NCBI GenBank assembly: GCA_024710825.1
Contig: JANJUA010000198.1
Coordinates: 1 to 10,135, forward strand
Source of the DNA: Solirubrobacteraceae bacterium
GTDB taxonomy: Bacteria; Actinomycetota; Thermoleophilia; Solirubrobacterales; Solirubrobacteraceae
Direction: 5' to 3'
DNA length: 10,135 nt
Shown: positions 1 through 5,089 of the stretch, piece after piece
How the letters are laid out: each line of letters starts with the position of its first letter
How positions within the stretch are numbered: position 1 is the first letter of the stretch
Program-made: the position numbers and the translations under genes
Notes under the pieces: model-generated
Told to the model about the DNA's origin: nothing
The model's input: the letters and a program-made list of their open reading frames with translations, nothing else
Database searches by the model: none

Positions 1-714
1 GCGCGCCACCACGCTCTCGAGGTCGTCCCCGCCGTCGAGATCTCCGCGCCCGACGGCGCGCATCCCGACATCCACGTCCTCGGCTACGGCATCGACCACC
101 GTGACGCGGCCCTGCGCGAGCGGCTCGCCGCCTACCGCGCCGACCGCGACGGCCGCGCCGACCGCATGATCGCCAACCTCCGCGAGCTCGGCTTCGAGCT
201 CGACGAGTCCTCGATCCGGCGGCGCAAGGAGAGCGGCAGGCCGGTCGGCCGCCCGCACATCGCCGCCGCCGCCTTCGCCCACCCGGCCAACCAGGAGCGC
301 CTCGCGGCCGAGGGCCTCACCGACCCGCCGGCGCTGCTCGTCGCCTACTTGATCGAGGGCACGCCCGCGTTCGCCGGGCGCACGATGCCGACCGTCGAGC
401 AGGCGATCGAGGTCATCCACGCCGCCGGGGGCGTCGCGGTGTGGGCCCACCCGTTCTGGGACGTCAAGGACCCCGGCGAGGTCGTCGCCACGATCGACCG
501 CTACGTCGGCTACGGGCTCGACGGCGTCGAGGCCTTCTACATCACCCACACCTGCGAGCAGGCGGGCCTCCTCTCCGACAGGGCCGAGGCGCTCGACCTG
601 CTCACCACCGGCTCTGCGGACTTCCACGGGCCGGACCACCGGCACTTCAAGCAGTTCCGCGCCTTCGACCTCTGCGGGCGCGTGCCGCGCCTCGGCTCCA
701 TCGCCCCCTCGTGA
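1..714 (+). CDS. PHP-domain metal-dependent phosphoesterase (TrpH/YciV-like), 5' end outside the window
   Basis: The reading frame is open from the first base and ends at TGA 712-714, giving 237 visible residues. Conserved PHP-type metal ligands can be seen: Glu13 (VEIS), His25 (HVLGY), His150 (WAHPFW), His183 (ITHT), and Asp207/His209 (SADFHG). The first DLHxHT-type motif must lie upstream, so roughly 40-50 residues are missing. The COG0613 family it resembles includes 3',5'-nucleotide bisphosphate phosphatases and 5'-3' exoribonucleases acting on short RNAs. The protein is presumably cytosolic, as no signal or membrane segment is visible in this part. The exact substrate cannot be read from the sequence. 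Its stop overlaps the GTG start of uppP in the string GTGA, so the two genes are probably co-transcribed and translationally coupled. The PHP domains of DNA polymerase or histidinol phosphatase are less likely, because the protein ends right after the final DxH motif. Confidence 0.85.
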   Translation, partial: ARHHALEVVPAVEISAPDGAHPDIHVLGYGIDHRDAALRERLAAYRADRDGRADRMIANLRELGFELDESSIRRRKESGRPVGRPHIAAAAFAHPANQERLAAEGLTDPPALLVAYLIEGTPAFAGRTMPTVEQAIEVIHAAGGVAVWAHPFWDVKDPGEVVATIDRYVGYGLDGVEAFYITHTCEQAGLLSDRAEALDLLTTGSADFHGPDHRHFKQFRAFDLCGRVPRLGSIAPS

Positions 715-1526
715 GCGTCTTCGAAGCCATCGTGCTCGGGCTCGTCCAGGGCCTGACCGAGTTCCTGCCGATCTCGTCCAGCGGGCATCTGCGCGTCGTC
801 CCCGCGTTCGCCGGCTGGCCGGATCCGGGCGCGGCGTTCACCGCCGTGATCCAGCTCGGCACGATGGCGGCGGTGCTCCTCTACTTCCGGCGGGACCTGT
901 GGAACATCCTCGTGGCGTTCCTGCGCGAGCTGCGCGTCCCGCACCGCGAGCGCAGCCCCGACGCGAAGCTCGGCTGGTACATCCTCCTCGGCTCGATCCC
1001 GATCGCCGTCGTCGGCTACGCCTTCGACGACCAGATCGCGTCCGGCGCCCGGGACCTCTACCTGACCGGCACGATGCTCATCGGGTTCTCGTTGGTCATG
1101 CTCGTGGCTGACCGCCTCGGCAAGCGCGACCGCCCGATCCGCGCGCTCGACGCCCGCGACGGCATCTTCGTCGGCCTCGCCCAGACGCTCGCGCTGATTC
1201 CCGGCGTCTCGCGCTCGGGCGCCACGATCTCCGCCGGCCTGCTGCGCGGCTTCGACCGCGCCGCGGCCGCGCGCTTCTCGTTCCTGCTCTCGGTGCCCGC
1301 CGTGGTCGGCAGCGGCGTCTACCAGCTCAAGGAGCTCGGCGGCGACACCGGCACCTCCACGGAGGCGACGGTGATCGCGACGCTGATCGCATTCGTCTCC
1401 GGCTACGCCGCGATCGCCTGGCTGCTGCGCTACCTCGCCACGCACACCCTCTCGATATTCGTGATCTACCGGATCCCGCTCGGGATCCTCGTGATCGTGC
1501 TCACCGCGACCGGGACGATCAGCTGA
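711..1526 (+). CDS. uppP: undecaprenyl-diphosphate phosphatase
   Basis: The product is 271 residues, against 273 for E. coli UppP/BacA. The enzyme removes one phosphate from undecaprenyl diphosphate in the membrane, recycling the lipid carrier for peptidoglycan and other envelope polymers; excess activity is linked to bacitracin resistance. Family signatures are intact: the (Q/E)xxxE motif as Q13..E17 within VQGLTEF, then PISSSGH ending in His26, and the second motif PGVSRSG at 164-170. Arg168 there matches the catalytic arginine of the E. coli protein. Several hydrophobic membrane segments follow throughout. GTG at 711 is chosen as start because it puts the first motif at the usual distance from the N terminus and gives a 4-bp GTGA overlap with the upstream PHP gene. 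No Shine-Dalgarno is evident, which fits translational coupling. The 3' end overlaps the convergent FAD-enzyme gene by 8 bp. Confidence 0.96.
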   Translation: MSVFEAIVLGLVQGLTEFLPISSSGHLRVVPAFAGWPDPGAAFTAVIQLGTMAAVLLYFRRDLWNILVAFLRELRVPHRERSPDAKLGWYILLGSIPIAVVGYAFDDQIASGARDLYLTGTMLIGFSLVMLVADRLGKRDRPIRALDARDGIFVGLAQTLALIPGVSRSGATISAGLLRGFDRAAAARFSFLLSVPAVVGSGVYQLKELGGDTGTSTEATVIATLIAFVSGYAAIAWLLRYLATHTLSIFVIYRIPLGILVIVLTATGTIS

Positions 1527-2862
1527 TGTCGTGGCTGGAGACGAACAGGCCGTCGGGGTCCCACTCCCGCCGGGTGCGCACGAGCCGCGCGTAGGCGTCG
1601 GCGGCGAAGCACGCCTCCGCCGAGCCGCCGGCCTCGGCGAAGTTGAGGTACCGCAGCCCGGTCTCCCACGGCCGCATCGCGGAGATGACCCGCTCGAGCG
1701 CGGGCGGCATCGCCTCCGCGTGCTCGGGCGCCATCATCATCCCCACCCCGAAGAGCATGAACTCCGCCGGCATGGAGCCCGTCACGCCCGCGCCGGCCGG
1801 CGCCTCGCGCAGCGCCCCGCCGAGCTGCCGCAGCTCCGCGGCCACCAGCGGCGAGCCGGAGCCCTCCCCCGCGACCGCGAGGAAGGCGTCGATCGCCGCC
1901 TCGTCGAGCGGGCCGAGCATCGCGTCGCGGCTCAGGTAGGGGACGGGCTCCTCGGGATCGCCGTGGATGCGCATCACCGCGGTGGCGGGCACCTCGGCGA
2001 ACATGTCGATCTTCGGCGGCGCGGCCGCCCGCAGCGGCGCGATCGACTCCGCGCCGGCGGCGGCGTCGCCGACGAACGCGCCGTCGAAGGCGATGTGCGG
2101 GACCCCGCGCAGCGGCTCCGGGACCTCCGGCAGCGGCGGCAGGTTGAGGATCCGCATGGAGCTCGTGATCGAGCTCGGCGCGGTGGCGCACCAGTCGACC
2201 CACGCCCGCATGACGGCGGGGGCGTCGGAGGCCGGCCAGAAGATCGCGCCCGCATACACGCGCTCGATCGGCAGCAGCTCGATCTCGATCGCCGTGACGA
2301 CCCCGAACGCCCCGCCGCCCCCGCGCAGCGCCCAGAAGAGGTCCGGGTCGTGCTCGCCGTCCACGCGCCGCGGCTCGCCGTCGGCGGTGACGACCTCGAT
2401 CGCGCGCACGTGGTTGGCCGCCATGCCGTACTCGCGGGCGTAGAAGCTCAGCCCGCCGCCGAGCGTGTAGCCGACGACGCCGACGTCCGGCGCGGAGCCG
2501 TGCAGGGCCGTGAGCCCGTGCTCGGCCGCCGCCATGACGACCGGCTCCCAGGTCGTGCCCGCGGGGACGCGCGCCGTGCGCGCCGCCGCGTCGACCGCGA
2601 TCGGGCCCGCCATCTGGGTCTTGAGCAGCAGCGTGCGCTCGAGCGAGGGCAGCGCCGACGCGAGATGGCCGGTCCCCTGCGCGGTGACGCGCAGCCCCTG
2701 GCTGCGGGCGTGGGCGATGACGGCGCGAACCTCGTCGACGGTCGTCGCGGTGGCGACCGCGGCGGGTCGCGGGTCCGCCGCGAGGTTCCAGGCCTGGCGG
2801 GCGGCGTCGTAGGCCTCGTCTTCGGGAGTGACGAGCGGCGGTGGCGTGGTGATCGAGGGCAT
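1519..2862 (-). CDS. FAD-linked oxidoreductase, berberine-bridge-enzyme type (PCMH FAD domain plus BBE C terminus)
   Basis: The product is 447 residues. An N-terminal PCMH-type FAD-binding domain occupies about residues 30-200, with QGTGH ending in His66 (the expected 8-alpha-histidyl FAD attachment site), GYTLGGG at 131-137, and WALRGGGG at 177-184. The C-terminal BBE motif is present as YLNFAEAGG and then a WDPDGLF near the end. Related enzymes oxidise sugars, alkaloids or secondary metabolites with O2; no substrate can be named here. The second covalent FAD anchor, a cysteine in the GxCPxVG region of bicovalent members, is Ala124, so a single histidyl link is predicted. I see no secretion signal. 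ATG 2862 is preferred to an in-frame GTG at 2910 because AGAGGA lies 6 nt before it. holB is upstream in the same direction with a 72-bp gap, so the gene may be read from the holB promoter. Confidence 0.85.
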   Translation of the reverse strand: MPSITTPPPLVTPEDEAYDAARQAWNLAADPRPAAVATATTVDEVRAVIAHARSQGLRVTAQGTGHLASALPSLERTLLLKTQMAGPIAVDAAARTARVPAGTTWEPVVMAAAEHGLTALHGSAPDVGVVGYTLGGGLSFYAREYGMAANHVRAIEVVTADGEPRRVDGEHDPDLFWALRGGGGAFGVVTAIEIELLPIERVYAGAIFWPASDAPAVMRAWVDWCATAPSSITSSMRILNLPPLPEVPEPLRGVPHIAFDGAFVGDAAAGAESIAPLRAAAPPKIDMFAEVPATAVMRIHGDPEEPVPYLSRDAMLGPLDEAAIDAFLAVAGEGSGSPLVAAELRQLGGALREAPAGAGVTGSMPAEFMLFGVGMMMAPEHAEAMPPALERVISAMRPWETGLRYLNFAEAGGSAEACFAADAYARLVRTRREWDPDGLFVSSHDIS

Positions 2863-2868
2863 GCCGCA

Positions 2869-2874
2869 TCCTCT
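2869..2874 (-). promoter_or_regulatory. ribosome binding site of the FAD-linked oxidoreductase
   Basis: On the minus strand AGAGGA sits 6 nt before ATG 2862. This decides the start in favour of ATG 2862; the alternative GTG at 2910 would have its purine run directly against the start codon. The 72-bp gap between this gene and holB (2863-2934) shows no convincing terminator or -10/-35 pair. Confidence 0.6.
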
Positions 2875-2934
2875 TCGCCCGTCGGACGCCTCGTGAAGGG
2901 AGTTACCCACCCTCGTCCGGGGCGGATACCCGCA

Positions 2935-4044
2935 CTAGCGCAGCGCGTCGGCGAGGCGGTAGGCGAGCGCCTCTAGCGCCAGCTCGCCGGTGACGTTGAG
3001 CTGCAGGCGAAAGCGCGTGTCGTCGACGAGCTCGACCCCGGCGCGCAACCGGTGCGGGCTGCGGCCCTCGGCGTCGGCGCGCAGCCGGTCGGCGCGATCG
3101 ACGTTGTGGACGACCTCGGGAGCGCCGTCGGCGACCGCAGCGAGATCGCGCAGCCACAGCCCGACGAGCTGGAGCCCGAGGTCGAGTGCCTGCGTGTCGG
3201 CGCGGCGCTGTGCGCGCTTGGCGCGCTCGGCCCCCTCCCGCTCGACCCGCTTGCGGTCGCGCTTGGCGGCGTACTCGAGCTCGGCGGCGGTCCGCGCGTC
3301 GCATTCGGATGCCGCGGCCTCGCCGGCCGTCTTCGCCTGGGCAAGCAGCGCCGCCCACGGCTTCGTGGCGACGAGGTCGTCGACCAGCGCCGCCTGGGCG
3401 AAGCGCTCGGCGCCGTCGCGCAGCGCGGGGCCGGGCCCGAGCGCGAGCCGCAGGGCGATCTCGCCGTCGCCGAGCGCGAGGCGGGCGCAGGCGGTCGCCG
3501 GCTCGGGGGCGATCCCGTGGCGCTGCAGCCGCTCGGCGAGCACGTGCGGCGGAGGGGCGTCGAAGCGGACGGGCTGGCAGCGCGAGCCGATCGTCGGCAG
3601 CACCTCCCCGAGGCGGTCGGTGAGGAGGACGAGGTGCGCGAACGGCGGCGGCTCCTCGAGCGTCTTGAGCATCCGGTTGGCGGCCTGGTCGTTCATGGCG
3701 TCGGCGCGCTCGATGACGAACACGCGGCGGCGCGACTCGAACGGGGTGCGCGTCGCGGCGGCGACCACGGGCTCGTCGATGTCGGAGACGAGCATCTCGG
3801 CGGCGCCGCTCGGGGCGACCCAGGTGAGGTCGGGGTGCGCACCGGAGCGCACGCGGGCGGCGGCCGCCTCCGGGTCCGGCGCCCCTTCGGACAGCAGCGC
3901 GGCGGCGAGCTCCCGCGCCACGTCGCGCTTGCCGCTCCCGGCCGGGCCGTGGAAGAGGTAGGCGTGGCTCGGCGTGCCGTTCGGCGGGAGAGCCGGGGTG
4001 AGGATCGCACGCGCGTGGGGATGGTCCTCGGTGCCGGCGAGCAT
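2935..4044 (-). CDS. holB: DNA polymerase III delta-prime subunit (clamp loader)
   Basis: The product is 369 residues. Delta-prime is a fixed subunit of the clamp-loader complex that opens the beta sliding clamp and places it on primed DNA. The AAA+ fold is clear: HAYLFHGPAGSGK with an intact Walker A at 33-39, HPD at 70-72, VFVIERAD (degenerate Walker B) around 108-115, LKTLEEPP at 126-133, and the SRC arginine-finger motif at 154-156. A long, basic, probably helical linker at about 265-290 precedes a collar-like domain ending in a NVTGELALEAL segment. The CxxCxxC zinc module that usually lies just before HPD is missing. An intact Walker A might suggest DnaX, but the single short protein and the lack of a tau/gamma extension favour HolB. 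No Shine-Dalgarno precedes ATG 4044. A TACGAT -10 element is placed for a leaderless mRNA. tmk diverges 24 bp away. Confidence 0.9.
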   Translation of the reverse strand: MLAGTEDHPHARAILTPALPPNGTPSHAYLFHGPAGSGKRDVARELAAALLSEGAPDPEAAAARVRSGAHPDLTWVAPSGAAEMLVSDIDEPVVAAATRTPFESRRRVFVIERADAMNDQAANRMLKTLEEPPPFAHLVLLTDRLGEVLPTIGSRCQPVRFDAPPPHVLAERLQRHGIAPEPATACARLALGDGEIALRLALGPGPALRDGAERFAQAALVDDLVATKPWAALLAQAKTAGEAAASECDARTAAELEYAAKRDRKRVEREGAERAKRAQRRADTQALDLGLQLVGLWLRDLAAVADGAPEVVHNVDRADRLRADAEGRSPHRLRAGVELVDDTRFRLQLNVTGELALEALAYRLADALR

Positions 4045-4050
4045 GCCCGC

Positions 4051-4060
4051 ATCGTAGGCT
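4051..4060. promoter_or_regulatory. overlapping divergent -10 elements for holB (-) and tmk (+), probably leaderless
   Basis: Only 24 bp separate the two start codons. On the plus strand TAGGCT (4055-4060) fits the TANNNT -10 pattern and ends 8 nt before the tmk ATG. On the minus strand TACGAT (4056 to 4051) also fits TANNNT and ends 6 nt before the holB ATG. The hexamers share the base pairs 4055-4056. With a start site about 7 nt past each hexamer, holB transcription would begin on the A of its ATG and tmk transcription within about 2 nt of its ATG. Neither gene has a Shine-Dalgarno, which agrees with leaderless mRNAs, common in Actinomycetota. The -35 regions, which would lie inside the opposite genes, look poor. 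This is inference from sequence only. Confidence 0.55.
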
Positions 4061-4068
4061 GCGCGCGG

Positions 4069-4659
4069 ATGGCGCTGATCACGATCGAGGGCATCGACGG
4101 TGCCGGCAAGTCGACGCTGGCGGCCGGGCTGGCCGGCGCGCTCCCGGGCGCGGTCCTGCTGCGCGAGCCGGGCGGCGTGGCGCTGGCCGAGCGGGTGCGC
4201 GCGGTCGTCAAGGACCCCGATCTGCGGGTCGGCGCGCGGGCCGAGGCGCTGCTGTACGCGGCGGCGCGGGCCCAGCTCGTCGAGGAGGCGGTGGCCCCGG
4301 CGCTGGCGCGCGGGCAGCTCGTGATCCTGGACCGCTTCGTCGACTCGTCGCTCGCATACCAGGGCGCGGGGCGCGGCCTGGGCGTGGAGGCGGTGCGCGC
4401 CATCAACGACTTCGGCTCCGGCGGGCTGCGGCCCGACCGGACGCTGCTGCTGCGCCTGGATCCCGCGATCGCCCGGGCGCGGGCGGCGGGGCGCGGCGAG
4501 GCGGTCGACCGGCTCGAGGCCGAGGGCGACGGCTTCTTCGCCACGATCGCACGGGCCTACGACGAGCTGGCGGCGGCCGAGCCGGAGCGCTTCGTGGTGC
4601 TCGACGCCGCGCGGGCGCCGGACGAGCTATTGGCGGACGCGCTGCGGGCGCTAGCTTGA
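4069..4659 (+). CDS. tmk: thymidylate kinase (dTMP kinase)
   Basis: The product is 196 residues, slightly short for a family usually near 205-215. It phosphorylates dTMP to dTDP with ATP in the cytosol, an essential step of dTTP synthesis. The signatures are complete: P-loop GIDGAGKS at 8-15, REPGG at 32-36 for dTMP and phosphate binding, and DRFVDSSLAYQG at 88-99. A lid-like region rich in Arg follows (AGRGEAVDR). ATG 4069 is fixed by the canonical start of the fold (MALITIEGIDG). No ribosome binding site precedes it, consistent with a leaderless mRNA from the -10 element at 4055-4060. The frame stays open far upstream through the antisense of holB, but that stretch has no tmk-like content. 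The gene is followed after 7 bp by a small membrane protein gene, probably in the same transcript. Confidence 0.95.
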   Translation: MALITIEGIDGAGKSTLAAGLAGALPGAVLLREPGGVALAERVRAVVKDPDLRVGARAEALLYAAARAQLVEEAVAPALARGQLVILDRFVDSSLAYQGAGRGLGVEAVRAINDFGSGGLRPDRTLLLRLDPAIARARAAGRGEAVDRLEAEGDGFFATIARAYDELAAAEPERFVVLDAARAPDELLADALRALA

Positions 4660-4666
4660 GGCGACG

Positions 4667-4882
4667 ATGGTCGCGAGCCTCGCACCCCTGTTCGTCGGCG
4701 TCGCGGTGCTGCTCGGACTGGCGGCGCTCGTCGTCCTGCTGTGGGGCGTCGCGCGACTGACCGCGTGGGAGCCGAGCTGGCTGCCGGCCGGGCGCCATGC
4801 GCTCGGCGAGGCCGGGTTTCGCGTCGGGAGCACGTGGGCGGAGCTGCGCGACTGGCTGCGGCCCAGCCGCGGGCGTCGGTAG
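4667..4882 (+). CDS. small single-span membrane protein, function unknown
   Basis: The product is 71 residues. A strong hydrophobic helix covers about residues 4-29 (LAPLFVGVAVLL and on to LLWGVARL). A short hydrophilic tail of about 40 residues follows, ending in a basic run (RPSRGRR) that would sit on the cytosolic side by the positive-inside rule. I do not recognise a family. The start at ATG 4667 is supported by GAGG (4658-4661) 5 nt upstream, overlapping the tmk stop. That spacing suggests co-translation with tmk, which is the main evidence that this is a real gene together with the good codon choice. A functional link to dTTP synthesis is not implied by adjacency alone. It could also be a chance open frame, as these are common at this GC content. 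Confidence 0.62.
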   Translation: MVASLAPLFVGVAVLLGLAALVVLLWGVARLTAWEPSWLPAGRHALGEAGFRVGSTWAELRDWLRPSRGRR

Positions 4883-4904
4883 GGCGAGTCGTTTTCGCCG
4901 CTGT

Positions 4905-4934
4905 TTGCGGGTCTGACGTTCCCCCCACTATACT
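4905..4934 (+). promoter_or_regulatory. putative promoter of nrdJ
   Basis: TTGCGG (4905-4910, -35-like) and TATACT (4929-4934, -10-like) are separated by 18 bp, and transcription would start near 4941. This AT-rich -10 stands out against the GC-rich background. It predicts a leader of about 150 nt before nrdJ. The -10 and start region is covered by a perfect inverted repeat, so regulation by a repressor is plausible. Confidence 0.6.
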
Positions 4935-4944
4935 TCTTGAAGTA
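4931..4944. repeat. perfect 14-bp inverted repeat over the nrdJ -10/start region, candidate operator
   Basis: TACTTC-TT-GAAGTA has two perfect 6-bp arms around a 2-bp centre. The left arm overlaps the -10 hexamer and the right arm reaches the predicted transcription start, the usual place for a repressor site. The overlapping string CACTATACTTCTTG (4926-4939, immediately left-shifted) agrees at about 10 of 14 positions with the NrdR-box consensus as I remember it, with the CACTATA half fitting best. NrdR commonly represses ribonucleotide reductase genes. The second tandem box usual for NrdR is not convincing here, so the factor remains unnamed. Confidence 0.45.
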
Positions 4945-4947
4945 CGT

Positions 4948-4980
4948 TCTTCGGCTCTAGCAAGCCAAATTCGCCGAAGA
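4948..4980 (+). promoter_or_regulatory. hairpin in the nrdJ leader RNA
   Basis: TCTTCGGC (4948-4955) and GCCGAAGA (4973-4980) are perfectly complementary over 8 bp, enclosing a 17-nt loop. The hairpin would form a few nt after the predicted start of transcription. Inside it GGCT (4953-4956) can instead pair with AGCC (4963-4966), an exclusive but weaker alternative. No U-run follows, so it is not an intrinsic terminator. The rest of the leader to 5073 holds only short pairings and no upstream start codon that I can support. It may be a regulatory leader, an mRNA-stabilising stem, or a double-stranded protein site. Confidence 0.4.
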
Positions 4981-5073
4981 TCACCCCGGGAGCCACGACG
5001 GGTTCGTCCGACCCTCGCGCAACCATCTCCGGCCCGAGTAGACGAGCCGAGTCGGTCGCCCAGCGGAGGCGGC

Positions 5074-5081
5074 GGAAGGAG
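5074..5081 (+). promoter_or_regulatory. ribosome binding site of nrdJ
   Basis: GGAAGGAG ends 8 nt before ATG 5090. It is the strongest Shine-Dalgarno sequence in the window and fixes the nrdJ start. Confidence 0.8.
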
Positions 5082-5089
5082 CACAGACG

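Noticed and set aside
537..1445. Long minus-strand open frame opposite the PHP gene and uppP, and plus-strand frame opposite the FAD enzyme (1531-2976)
   Set aside because: They are low-complexity Arg/Asp/Glu-rich mirror products, while the other strand carries intact catalytic motifs.
2863..2910. Longer FAD-enzyme product starting at GTG 2910
   Set aside because: The added 16 residues are not part of the domain, and the better placed AGAGGA precedes ATG 2862.
3052..4068. Upstream extension of the tmk frame to 3052
   Set aside because: The extra stretch is the antisense of holB and has no family resemblance. tmk begins canonically at ATG 4069 with the P-loop 8 residues later.
4883..4899. 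Intrinsic terminator after the small membrane protein gene
   Set aside because: The stem GGCGA/TCGCC is only 5 bp, with its T-run in the loop and not after the stem.
4945..4975. Second tandem NrdR box downstream of the first candidate
   Set aside because: The sequence around CTCTAGCAAG matches the consensus too poorly to support.
4945..5089. Adenosylcobalamin riboswitch upstream of nrdJ
   Set aside because: Attractive given the B12-dependent enzyme, but I could not find a convincing B12-box. The leader of about 150 nt is short for the common form. A GCCAC string near 4992 is not enough.
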